From positions 8,306,501 through 8,370,500 of the forward strand of contig NC_092606.1 of NCBI RefSeq assembly GCF_047663525.1: a stretch of 64,000 bases of DNA, written 5' to 3'. The stretch comes from Anas platyrhynchos. Lineage: Eukaryota > Chordata > Aves > Anseriformes > Anatidae. The translations under genes and the position numbers were made by a program. The notes below the pieces were generated by a model that was not told the origin of the DNA, searched no databases, and saw nothing but the letters and a program-made list of their open reading frames with translations. Below, piece after piece: positions 12,255-24,900 of this stretch (position 1 is its first letter; the number at the start of each line of letters is the position of its first letter).

Positions 12255-15200
12255 TTGGAAATTGCACTGGGCTGAGCTTTGTAGATTCACCGATCCGGCC
12301 ACTTGCCAGCATTATCTTTTCAATTTGCAGAATCCACAGAGAGAAGCATCGTGATGTGACAGAGCGCACATTGTCCCAGGGGAAAGAAGCGTGGTTCGAG
12401 TCCCTGTTCTGCTCGGGGGTTGCTGAGAAATCCTGCCAGGAGATCCTTATTCTTTCCTGCAGGGAAATCTTTACTCCTCTCTAATGCTTTAACTTTTGCA
12501 AAGTGACCTTTCAATGCAGGCTAAGGGAAAGCAGAAACAGAAGCAGACAAACCCCATCCCTCCCCTATCCCCAAACAGCAACAGAGGGACCCACCACTTT
12601 CTACAGGAGTTGTAAGCACGTCCTTGTCAGCGAACACTGCTCAGGTTGGTATTTGATTTTGTACCGCGGAAGCCCTCATCCTTCCTGCCAACAAAACTCC
12701 CCCCACTCCTGCTATTATTTCCAAACCATTATCCAGCAGCCCGCTGTGAACACAGCACCAAACGCTACCCAAAACTTCCAGCCTGACATTTAGAAAATAT
12801 TTTGCCACATGAATACAGCTCAAGCCCATACGATGGTCACCAGCCCATCACAACCACAGGTGTTTCCTCCCCTTCTGCCTGTGCTGTTATTAAATACACA
12901 GCACCGAGCCTGCTTCCAAGCACAGCTCTCCACGCGCTCCGTACCTGCTCACGGAGCTGCCGACGGGGCTGTGTTTGCCAGGCTGAGCAGAGCACACTTG
13001 GGGGGTTCGCTCTCAGTGCACATCTCTTTGAAAACTATCAACTCCCCATGTGGCAGATGGCAAGTTTAATTTAGTAGGCTAGGAAATTACTCTGCCATGG
13101 AAAATCACTGCTATGTGGGATGTATCTAACTCAGCAAGTCCATCCAAGACACAGGGCTGTTAATGCTACCCATTGATCCCAACCTTGCATAGCTCTGGCC
13201 AGCAGCTGTGCCTATAGTACCAGCTAAAGCCTATGTGACCTTCTGATTTTCTTATTTCTTCCCAGCAACACACTGGAAGTGTGCTTCCTCTGATTCTTTG
13301 GATTTGCTACATGGTCATCAGCACAATTAGCTGACCAGCAGTGAGCAGAATGAGCAGTCTGCATCCTCAGAATCAGAACGAAGAGGCAAGGAAGAGCTTT
13401 TGTGTGTTTGTGCTGTGCTCGGGGTGGTGGAATTTAAAGACTGGGACACCTACGAGGGCAGCTTCCCTGTGCCAGCCTGGCATCACTATGGATGTGCATG
13501 TGGGTAATGCAGACATCTGCCTGATAGACACCTTTTTATTTGGAAAATACAGAGGAGCCATTAAAATGCACCAAGAAATACAAGAGAAACCCTCATCTGA
13601 AGACAAAAAATGAGCAAATGTGAGCAGTTAGCAGCACGCACGATGTTCCAAAGAAACCCTGCAAGGCCCAGCGATGGGGGCCTGTCCGAATGAAACACAA
13701 CATGAGCACACAACGTGCTCAGCACAGGTACAAGTAGAAACTCATGCCATGGGATTTCAAGCTCTCAGCCTAAATGCAGTCAGGAGGACCTGAAAAATTT
13801 AAACAGCTCTTTTTAAATTTTCAACCGTCTCATACAAGCGAGAGGAAAGCAAGAAACATGGCTTAAAGCAATCACTGGAGAAGGCCACATTTTACTATCG
13901 CATCAGACACCTTTCCAAAGAACATCAGAGACTATTTATGGATGCTGTCAACATCCTCCGATCCTCTGAAATAAAACAGTTTCTTTTTGAGCTCTCCCAA
14001 TGCAAGAGGCTCTCAAAAATGAAAGCTGGGATACTATAATCCACATCCACAACCGTCTGAAAGGTCTAGGAATTAAAAATCTTGGTACAAAAAATGTAGA
14101 GCACTGGCCCTGACCCAGCAAAGCACTTAAGCATCCAAGTGTTCCCCCTTCAATTTCAGAGGGCCAGTTTACATACCTAGAGTTACAACATGTCACAGGG
14201 CTGTGCTGGCTCGGGACCAGATAGCTCAAAAATGTGCAAGAGACCACCCCTGGTTCAGCTTTACCTCGAAGCACTCAGGATCTCCTTGACCATCTCCTTA
14301 CAGAAAACAAAAACAGGAACAGGAGCAGGACGCTGGCTGGAGCCAAAGCATGTCAGTCTGACACACATTTTCCAGCTGCAAATGGCTTCTCTTGTAAGAA
14401 GGGTCACTAAAAAAAGGGCATGTAGTGGACGGAGGAAGACAGCAGCCATGGTGACAATGCATGGCACAGAGAAATCAGCACTGCCTGCAGGTAATTCACC
14501 CTCCTGAAGCTCTCCTCACCTCGATGCGACCCTGGGACGAGTCCTCCCCCTAGTGACACCTCTGCGAAGGACAGAGGCACAAAACGTCCTACCTCTGCGA
14601 GGCGACGGGGAATGCTTTGAAGGGCTGGTACTGGCACCAGCAGTCCAGCTCTCCCTTCGGATGGAAAGAGGCAGAGCTGAACTGGTGCTGGTGCTCATCT
14701 GGGTTGGTTTCTTTTGCTTCGTGATTAACAACAGCTAATGCAAAATATTCCATGACAAGTCCTTCCCAATACCACCTGCTGGAAACTATCTGCGAGGATG
14801 CAGGCGAGGCATGGTGCATGAATGTAGTGATCTGTTCATTTATCACAGCACGAGGAGGAACTCTCCCACACATACACACAGAGGGGTGCTGGCTCCTGAC
14901 GCCTTGCAGCGCCTTTACTGATTTTGCAGTATTAAAGTGTAATTACTTTTTAACTTAGATACTTACACAGAACATAAACCGCTCAGAACGATAACTGTCA
15001 ACCAGCCAAGACCTCTTTGGCAGGACTTCGGGATCATGTTTTAGTCTTCTGGTGATGGCAGCTCTGGCACAGAATTGCTTCAGTTCTGTAAAAGTATGTC
15101 TATATATGTTTGATCCCTTTGGGGAGACTGCCAAAGTACCGAGATTAATTAGCAACTTACCCAAAATACACTTTCTATTAGATCTTAAAGGGTTCTTTGT

Positions 15201-18200
15201 CACAGAATGCTTTATAAAAACACATTTTGAAATATTAATGAATCTATATGACAAAAGACGACATTTTGAACTCCGTCTCAGTGCCCATTCTCATCTCCAC
15301 ACTAAGTAAAATGACTTTTATTAGTTTCATGACAGCTCTGCACTTACATCAGCTCTGCAGAGCTGTAGCCAAATCATGGAAAAGAAACTCACTTGATGGA
15401 CAAATAGAGCATCGTTATGCTCCCAGCTACTGCGACGTCCTCAATCAATATAGCTTTGAAAGTAAATAAGATGACAGGGATGCATTCAAACAGATGTGTG
15501 ACTACGCTGCAGAAATAACTACAAAGGCTCTTAGTAATTGTGTTGAAATGTACAGTTGTAGTGCCTTTCCCAAGGGAGCAGAACAAGGGACAGATACCAA
15601 TTCATTTGCCTAAACCCTGGCAAAACATTACAGACTGGAAGCAGTCTGTGTCTGCCAGTGAAACCAGGACAGGGACAACAACTTACTCCTGGTAGCAGTG
15701 GATGGTTCGTTTACTGGTCTTTCCCAAACTGGTTGTGACCATAAATTAAATTTCCATCAGAACTCAAAGCCAAAAGAGGTGGGGCCCGTGTTGAGCCACT
15801 TACCCTTATGAGGCCTTTGCACAACAGCTGATACACAAAGCCATTAAACTTAATTAAACCCAACAATGGAGGAGTCAACCCTTAAAAGAAGGCTTCCCTA
15901 CAGAAGTTACCACCGGTGAGGTATCTCCAACCATGTGCCCAAGGCAAATGTTCTTTTATTTCAACCTGCTCGCAGGGCAGCAGGGCGTTGTGCATGTCCT
16001 TGCTCAGTGCTCAGTGCTGTACTCAATGAACCACGACGCAGAGAATCCCCCCGTGCACCAGCTACCTGCGGCAGAAAAGCAAGAAGGCTCCACAGAGAGG
16101 CTGTCAAGGAGCCTAAAACATCCCTACAGAAGTCCTAATGATGACATTTTGCAGCAGTGCCTCGTGTTGAGAACACCGGCTCAGAAAAATCACACTTGGT
16201 CCTGAGCAAAATTGTAATCCCCTGAGGAGAGAAGGAACTGTCCTACCTCTGTGAGTGGTAAATGCTCTGTTGGGAGCAGTGCTATCAGGCGCAGGAGCAG
16301 TGCTTCCCACAGCACTGTGCTGCTGGCCAACAAGCAGAGTTTCTCGGGGAAAAGCATGCTTGTTCCAGCCTTCCAGAGGCTGTGCTTCAGCCAGTTCAGA
16401 GCTGGCACCTGGAGTGTGTGTTTGCCTGCAGAAACCTGCACCAGCAGTAAGCCTGGGAACTTCAGGGCAACCAGGCACACATTGCCCTGCTTCCTCTGAC
16501 TCCCAGAGTACCAGAGTGAGGTGACAGCTAGGCAAGAAGCAGCAGAGCACTGGCACATCCAGTCCCCTGGCAGTCCCAGCCTATATGAGCATGGGCGGGG
16601 CGGGGGGCACTGCATAAGAACCTCACCGTAATTAACAGTGCACCACCAAGGGCTTGGCACTGCGAGAGCATCACAGGGACAGCCCAAGACCGCACGGTTA
16701 CAGAACTGGATGTTACTGTGGTTCTGCTCAGCGTACTGATGCTGCTAAAAATAAACCAGGAAGACATTCCTCACCTAAGGCTCAGGAGGGTTCTGGTATG
16801 CAGCTGAGTCATGCACCAATCATTAAAATAAACACTTCTCAATTTCTGGTTCACGCTCCATCAGCACAAGCCAAAAACACAAGCCTTTTGTGCATATCGA
16901 AAAAGCAACACTGCGCCCGCTGAAACAAGGCACAAGGAAGCAATCTGAAGGTCAAGGTCTTCTGGAAACAATTGCAGTAATAAGAAAAAAAAAAAAAAGA
17001 GAGAAATTAAGAAAGGAGGAAGTAAGAAAAAGATCACACGCACTTTTTTTTTCCCAAACAGAATTGGAGAGAACATGTTCAGTGCTTGTGGAAGACATCA
17101 GACTGACAGCAGCATCCTTAGCCAACAAAGCAGCACAAGCCTCCCCCGCCTGGTAGCGCCACGCTCATTTTGCTTGGCTAATTGTAATGCTCTGCACTGC
17201 CAACAGATCACCTGTGCCAGAAGCTCGGTCAAGTTATTAGCACCAGGTCAACTCAAAGGTATATCACATGAGCTCAACTTTTGATGATTTGTCATTTTCC
17301 CACCCTGGTCTTATCATGTAGAATATATCCTCAGCTGTCATTCGTGTCCAAGTTACACAGAGGGCATGTGTATATGCAGGTATGCTTACAGGTCAGGGAT
17401 TCTAGAAATGTGAGCTACACTTTAACCAGATGATGCTTACACTTGAGTAAGAGAAAGCTATCAACCTTCTTACATGTACAAAAAGACTGTGTGATGTGTA
17501 CACCGGTACCATTGTCCTGTCACTTAAGGCATCTCTGCTACCCAAGTATAAGGTCATACATAATTAGTGTGACCAATTTTCAACACCTCTGTAGAACTGC
17601 ATCCAACAAGCTGGACTAGGCTAGCCAAAAATGTTAAAATTTTCTTTCTTCATTACTTTAACTTGAAGCATTCTTTTCACATGCTCAAAATCCTCTTGAA
17701 AAGCTTCACAGTAACTGCTTACGCTCTGGTGATTTCATACAATTTCTAGTCACTTTTTTCTACAGTAGACAACAGTGCATGAACACACCATGGGTGTGCA
17801 GCCTTATTCTAAGAAGACAGTGCAGCTTTCTAAGTTACATGTTGGTTTCACTTAACCACGGGAAAACAAACATCGACACAACTTCAGGAAAAAGATCCTG
17901 GCTGCTATTGTAGTGTTAAAAGAAAAAAAAAAAGAAAAACACAGCAAAACCCACAAGATCTCTCAGTTAAGTAAATGAAAGACATCCAAACATCAGTGCG
18001 TTCATTTTTCTAAAGCCTGAAGCATTTTAGCTTGCACACAGGCACCTTTGGGACAGCAGTCTTTCTTCTTTAGCTCCACACTTAAAGATATGCAGAATTC
18101 TGGACAAATAAGCCAGGCAACCCGAAACACTGAGCGTTCAGAGCCCCAGCTCCCAGAGCCCGTGCACTAAGCTGACAAAATACACTCTGTCGTGTCCTGC

Positions 18201-19863
18201 AGTCGGTGTGGTCTCACAAAAGGTGAGGCCTGCCCCAGATGCATGAAATCCCTGAAACCAGCTGATTTTGCTGATCCGGTGTCACACGTTTCCTTCTTGT
18301 GTCTTTCTGACGTATGGGTTCAAACAGCGACCAGGGGAATTCAGGGTGGGACGAAATCCTCCTTCCCAGGTCAAGCACCCGCTGCCCTTCCTTCTCCCAC
18401 CCACAAGTGACCCCGATCTCTCCAGCTCTTTTCTTTTCCAGGGCATTTGCTATGTGAGTGTCTCCTGCAGGCAGCCCCGCTCTGGGAGTAACCCCACAGG
18501 ATCAGAGCTTGGCTACAGCTACAAGCTGCAGTTTCAAGCTCAGACTCAAAATTCACTGTTCCAGTTTAAAACTCGTTACACAGGCTGAGCTCACTGCTCA
18601 GTCTGCTTCCCCAGCCCCTGAGAGCCAGGTTTAAAACTGCCCTCAGAGCTCTCACCCCTCTGAGTGCTCTGTTTCATCTTACAAATTACTTCACTGTGGA
18701 GGTGAAAAACCTTACTGCTGCTTTAGACACATAGGAACAGCAACAAAAGAAAAAAAGATGATGATTTAAGTCACACAATCTAAAATGTTTAAAAACTTCA
18801 TTTTTATGCTTTGCAATTGATACACCTGCCTTTGGAGCTCTCCAAGGGAGCTGTCTCTCCAGCAGTCACCCAGACCAAAGACACACTATCGGACGGCTAC
18901 AAGCACCTCAATCCTAATGGACACAAGGCTACGAAAGAAGGTTTGATGTTCTCCGGGTTTTAGAGGTGACCACCTGAGGGAGACAGGATGCACAGAAAGG
19001 CTGCAGCAAAGCCAAGAGCCGGTTGCCCAAGTCACCAGTTTCATCCAGCCCTGAACACGACCAGTGAAGTGCCCAAACTTAAAATTCACACAGCACAAGG
19101 GGAAAAAAAAAAGTGATGTATAGAGGGGAAAGGTAAGTTTTTACTCAAAGTATCTTCACAATGATCTTCCAATGTTTGACAGCACAAATACCAGGGCAGC
19201 AGGCAGGCAGCAGGGTCCCCAGGGTCAGGACAACTGGCTGGGGCTGCAGAGGCCACGCTGCTCCTCCCCAGGCCAGCACCAGCTGAGCACCATGTGAATG
19301 GCTCCAGCATCTCCTAGAGGAACCCCTCTGCTACAGCTGCCCAGCGGCTGAGCTCGGCAGAGCCACAGCAGCCCACAACAGAGGGCACATGGAAAAACAT
19401 TTCACCTACAGGTTGGATTTGCTGTTTCTAGAGAAGAGCCTGGTGGTCCAGGCCTTGCCACACACTGCACAGCTTGCTGAGGAAATCACCTCTACCAGGC
19501 CAGGACCACCACTCAGGGATCACGTTTTACTTGACACTACAAGCCCCAGCAAGAGCAGAGACCCCTGAAGTAAGAGCTGGACATGCCTGCCAGCCACCAC
19601 AGCACCTTTAAGCCCCTTAAAAAACTCAGGGACTGATGTGGCTGAGAGGAGGGACAGAAAAGCCCTCTGGCCCCATACTGCTCTCACAGACTCCCCATTT
19701 TCCAGAGTGAGGGGAAGGGACGCCCTCCGTTCCATCCACCCCAAGAACCACCTTTATTTTTGCTCAAAGCTAGCTACAAACCCAACCTGAAAGCTCCTAC
19801 CCATGTGGGAAGGGCCTCCCCCAGGCCAGGCGAGTGTGGGCAGCAGCCCTGCTGGGCCAGAGC

Positions 19864-19957
19864 CCAGGGGTTCATTACCAACCCACCTTCCTAATGAACC
19901 AGGGCTCATTACCAACCCACCTTCCTAATGAACCAGGGTTCGTTACCTCCACCTCCC
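19864..19957. repeat. 34-bp tandem repeat, about 2.5 copies
   Basis: The unit cattaccaacccaccttcct plus aatgaaccagggct starts at 19873 and 19907, with a partial third copy at 19941 (cgttacc). The first two units are nearly identical, so the duplication is recent or under conversion. It lies in non-coding sequence left of the recognised MYBBP1A exons. Confidence 0.85.
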
Positions 19958-20912
19958 CATGCAGAGCACAAGTCCCAACCCAGCCCAGCCCTGAGGACTT
20001 CCTGCCAAGGGGATTTGCAGAGCTAAGAAGTCAAACCCACAGTGGGATTAGCTGTTCATACAGATAGAGCAAGCACTGCCAGAACGATCAGCACTAATAA
20101 CAGGAGCGTTAGAAAGGGAATTATGCCTCATATCTCTGGCACTGAGTTAGTGTAATGCTCAGAGGTCAATATTCAGAAGCTGAAGATGGAAAACTACCCC
20201 CCTTACCTTTGGAGCACTGGGGCTTGTCAAAGTCAGGCTGTCAGGAGCCATTGGGTGTCTTATTTAAGACTCTGAGATGGGACAGCCCTTTTGGTAGCTG
20301 AGCCCCTCCACCTCATTCCCCAGAGGCTGTGGAGGCTCCAGGGAAGTTATGCCCCTGCTTTGCTCCTGACCTCACTTTGCCACGTGCACTCATCTGGCTA
20401 TGTCCCCATCAGACACCACCAAAGCACTGAGAATTGAAAACGTGCATTAAGAATCAGTGGAAATATTTTATCCGAAAACCTGTCAAATCGGACATTTGAT
20501 GAGGGGAAGCCAGAATTCCTGAAAAGGAAACAGTTTGCAGAAAAGTAAAGCTGCAACTCCAAAAGCTTTACATTGCTTACTCTCCACATTGCCTTTGTTT
20601 AAACAGCAGCACATCCACGTTCTCCATCCACACTCCCACACGCAGCACGCTGCAAGTCCTCCCCTTCCCCTCCCACCCACAGATAAACTGGCTCTGGAAA
20701 CAAAGCTTGTGCAGATAACCATGGAAGCTCTGAAAAAAGGACAATGCTGTTCCCCGTAGGGAAGTGAAGATACCCACGTAAATGAAGTTGTCTTCTTGGG
20801 ATATTGTTCTGGTCTCTTGAGGATAGGATCAAGTACATACCTTATAATTAATTTGTTTGTCATTTGTGTAACACATCCTTATTCCTACCAACTGAGATTA
20901 CTCATAGCTTAA

Positions 20913-20978
20913 TTTTCTCTCTCTTTTTTTTTTCTTTTTTCTTTTTATTTTTTTTGTGTTGTTGTTGTTGTTTTGTTT
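20913..20978. repeat. T-rich low-complexity tract with (GTT)n
   Basis: A run of CT and T followed by gttgttgttgttg. It is a simple sequence repeat with no further signal. Confidence 0.8.
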
Positions 20979-21890
20979 AAATCACAGCCATTCCTATTAG
21001 GTAAAACAGCCTGAAATTCAATTTTCACAGACAATGTAAAGCAGCCCTAAAGGAAACTCACACCTAGATCCCTCCGCTTTCCTTCCAGTGATCAGAAACA
21101 ATAAAACAGCTATTTATAAAACAGAAAGGTCGATCTAGGATGCACTTCTGCAAGGGACAAATGCACATTACAGCTAGGGGGTGGGAAAGTTTGAGACACA
21201 ATGCTACTACTGGCCTAAAGGGGTTTTGGTTATTAACTGCATGGAAGACACCCCCACTGCAGCGCAGTGAAAATCCAGACAGGAATCATTCCCTGGTCAT
21301 GCAACAGTGAGCTGTGCAGTCACCCTGCAACGTTTTATTGATAAGGCTCCACTAATTTCGTGTTAGTCAGGCACATGCAATCAACCATCAAAAATCAGAT
21401 CGATAGCACAGGTGGTTTCAAACTAGACACAGAAGCACGTGGCCTAGGAAATGCAGGGCAGCTGGCAAGGCACGGAGCAAGACTCAAGAAGGTAACTTGG
21501 GGCTAGTGTTAGGAGGCAAGGATTACGACATGCTGCATTAACACAGAGGAACATCTTACCAACAAGAAAGTAATCAAGGAATAAGTGACTGAAGGCAACA
21601 TTACAACAATCAGGCTTCAGCCCTGGAAGCTGCAGGCAGTTTTTAAAGGAGATGCTACCAAAGAACCTCCGTGACTGTGAATACATAAGCTGTTTCCACA
21701 ACTTTAGTCACACACCTCAAGTAGCAAGGCAGTATTTGCAAAAGCTCTCCCCCCAGGAAGCCCAATTCTCAAAATTGGGCAGCCCTAAAGGCAGCAATAA
21801 GCATATTAAGCGTCATCTGAACTGCCGTGATTAAGCGACTTTGCTGATTGACTGTTTAATACAGCCTTGTTTGTTTGCTTTCTTTCTTAC

Positions 21891-21959
21891 CTGCTGATGT
21901 TGCCTGGCTCCCGCTGTGATAGACTTGACGAGAGTGTCTACTAATGGCTTACACATGAT
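21891..21959 (-). CDS. MYBBP1A: MYBBP1A exon 23 (last exon recognised)
   Basis: The exon has 23 codons, phase 0 to 0 (IMCKPLVDTLVKSITAGARQ), corresponding to mammalian VLCQSLLPILVQHITGPVR. It ends at a strong GTAAGAA donor, so at least one further exon must exist. About 300 residues of the mammalian protein follow this point. Confidence 0.9.
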
Positions 21960-24900
21960 CTATAACAAAGAAAGACCGAGTCTCTTATTAGTGGTTTGCT
22001 GACAGAAAGGTTTGTTTTTCAAGCAAAATGGTCTATATTTTACACAGCTTTTTGAGCAAGAAGAAAATGCTGCAAGGAAAGTGCCCAGAGATCAGCAACA
22101 GCTTATTTGAAAATTAGCAGCTTCGCTCACACCAGCCTGGGTGAAATCTTGGTCACAACAAAATCAGCAGCAAAACTCAGAGCTTGGAAAAATCTGGCAA
22201 AGATTTCACCTCCGGTGTTCTGCCTGCTTCTTGATTTAAGCCTGTATCTGCCTGGCATATGGAGGCAGTTCACTTCATGCACAGGAACAGTCCCAGAGCA
22301 GAGGAGAACACACCAAGTTAAAGTATCAGAGCTTGGGGAAAGGTCTGATCCCATGAGCTACAGGGACCAGAAGTAACTCCCAGAAGGAAAGCCTCTGTAG
22401 AGACAGGTTATCTTAAAGTTGCACCCTGCAACAATTCTTCATCGAAACATTTCCAGAGTAGGGGTTACTGTCAGCGAAGACTGCTGAATCTCTTTTCTGG
22501 CATAATCCAACAATTTCTAGTCTTCTATACAAAATCCTGCCAACTTTATGGGGAGAAAGAATCCAGGCACAAGAAATGAGAAAGCACGTGGTTTGCAAAC
22601 ACCTAACTGGCAGACCTCCCGTGCTGTCTATCAGGCACTCGAAGGTCTGGCCGTAACAAAACACGGATAGCAATTTGCTGAAAAGTTCACTGAGGTCTTG
22701 TGTAGATGGTTATTTCAACCACACCACCTAAAATGGCTTCTTTTGGGAGGTAAGAAGACTACTAAAGGAACAGACAGCTCTAGCAAGTGGGTAAAACCCA
22801 GCTTTAGAAAGGCCAGCAGCTACATAAATCACTACTTTTGTTTTATAAAAGGGATGAGCTTAAAGACTTAAAAAGGCATTTCTGCAAGGAACAGTCATTT
22901 GGAATCCACAGGCTCTAAAAGAAACCCGCAGATCTTTTTAAGCTTGCTCTCCAAGTGCACAGCACGTAACTCTCCTCTTCCCCTCATTTCACTATCTCAC
23001 ATAGGTGGTGCCATGGGATGGTGTCCTAAGAAATGTGGTATGCAAAAGAGCTTTTTCCTTAATGGATTCCCTCCTTCTCTGGAAGTATGGAGCATCTTCC
23101 CCTGTTACACAAACCTGTGTCTCCTCCCACCCTCCCTTCAGACATCAGTTCTAAAAGGTTGAAGATCCTTGAGAAAGGGTTTCTGGTTGCTGTCTCTATC
23201 TATTCCTCTGACGTAAAAATTGCTGAAGAACCTTATGGCATTCAGACCCAAGCATGGTTTCATAAAAACTGGCTGTCCTTATAGTGGAGAGCAGCTCTAG
23301 GCATGGGTGAAGTCTGCAAAAAATGCCTCAAAGATTATGGACACTGACACTGTCTGAAGATCCAGTTTGCAGATTAGACTCCAATTAGATTCTACACCCT
23401 ACAGCCTTCTTGGAAAAAAAATGCGAAGCGGAGCATGCAGGCAGAATGAAGTTGACCAGAAGCTGCATTAGCTGTTTAAACAACCTGGCCCCTCCTGCCT
23501 TTGTGCAAGCATTGCTCATCCACGTTATCTCAAATACTGGTAAGGAATTAGAGCTTCTTAGGGCATCCTTCAAAGAGCAGCCTTCTATCCATCTACATTC
23601 TCCATGCTCTATCCCAATCCAAACCACAAAGGAGATTGTGCCTTCTGCAGCACTGCTATCAAAACATGCAGTGTTAAGAGTTTAAGGAGGTGAAAATCTG
23701 AGGAAACCCTGCAGCAGTTTTAAAAGCCCACAAAAAACGGGAAAGTTTCTCTCCCTGCTTTCAGCAGGCTTACAGCTGTTTTGGAGCCACCAGAAGCCAG
23801 GCAGCAACACTTACTGGGAAGCGGGTGAAGAGATCGAGAAACATGGAGCTGGTAAGGGCGCTGTTGCGTTTAGTCAGGAACTGCGTCAGTGCCTCCTGGT
23901 ACACTGCAGTCACTCTCTCCACATCCAAGCAGCCAGTGCTCGAAACCTATGGGGAAAAAGCAAAAGAAAAAAATTTCCCCTAAAACACAAGAATCAATCA
24001 TTGCTAAATGAAGCAATTTATTTCTACCAGTGCACAGATTTTTCCAGTAGCTAGATATTCTTGGGTAGTTTATATGATACAGGCATATGAGCTAGCACAT
24101 AGAACCAAGACAAAACAACAAAGCAGGTCCCAAATGTGCTTTCCTAAGTTCCCATAGCAGAATGATCACGTTAGTGAAGCGCTGCAGAGAAGCCCTCGTG
24201 CTGATCAGGGACCCAGCAATCCCAGAGATGTGTAAATGCTCTAATATCCCCCTCTGGTGGGGAACAAGAAACCCAAACACACAACTGAGACCTGCAGAGG
24301 CCATGTGGATCTGAACTAACAGCACAGGGCTGAACAAAGGGTGCAGCACCACATCCTGACCTTCCTGACTGCTCTCATCTTGCCAGGGAAACACAGCTCT
24401 CTAGAGCAGGAAGAATTAAGGCCCAGGTGATCAAAGCTGGGATCTTCACAACAGCAGATGGGCGTTTTGCAAGCTTCTGCCCAAGGAATTTTTCCACAGC
24501 CATACAACAAATTAAAGCCATGTTAATGCTGTGTCCTGTTCTCAGGTCAAACTCCTACTGCTACTGCAACTGAGCGCAAGCTAGACTGAAGATGTGAGGG
24601 TCTTAAGTGCCTATGCTTAGCACTTACTTGATGTACCTACCTGTAGGGGAAAAAATTGATCCCTTCCTACGCAAATGTTTACTACAAAAAAAAAATAATA
24701 CTCTGTAGTAACAGGTTTTTCTATAAATTTGGGTCTGTTCTAGTTTCACCTTGTGGCTTACTGAAAAGCTCCAGAACACGCTCACAAAGAACTGCTCACT
24801 GGAAACAAACCTCATTTGTCTCTGGTTCCCTCCTACAAAACCTTTGAAGACTCAACACAGCACCAGCAGCAGCACCCAAACTGGACTGTGTCACTTCCCG

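Larger units (their letters stand above)
8181..21890. other. no confirmed exon; expected location of the MYBBP1A 3' part
   Basis: This stretch lies directly downstream of MYBBP1A exon 23 and should hold its last exons if introns are of ordinary size. I saw no similarity to the mammalian C-terminal region (Lys-rich tail). It contains simple repeats, the A19 tract, the 34-bp repeat and weak candidate minus-strand exons at 14265-14296, 14967-15085 and 20483-20518. Confidence 0.5.

Noticed and set aside
19086-19310. minus-strand frame containing AACLLPWYLCCQTLEDHCEDTL
   Set aside because: It faintly resembles the MYBBP1A segment after exon 23 (ACLLLQKTL), but it has no acceptor in the right phase and the following residues do not match.
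20211-20262. possible first exon MAPDSLTLTSPSAPK with a GTAAGG donor on the minus strand
   Set aside because: It is very short, has a weak Kozak context, no promoter features and no partner exon of matching phase that could be trusted.
1-21890. SPNS2, the tail-to-tail neighbour of MYBBP1A in human
   Set aside because: None of its conserved transmembrane exons (for example the NYLDRYTVAG block) was seen on the plus strand.
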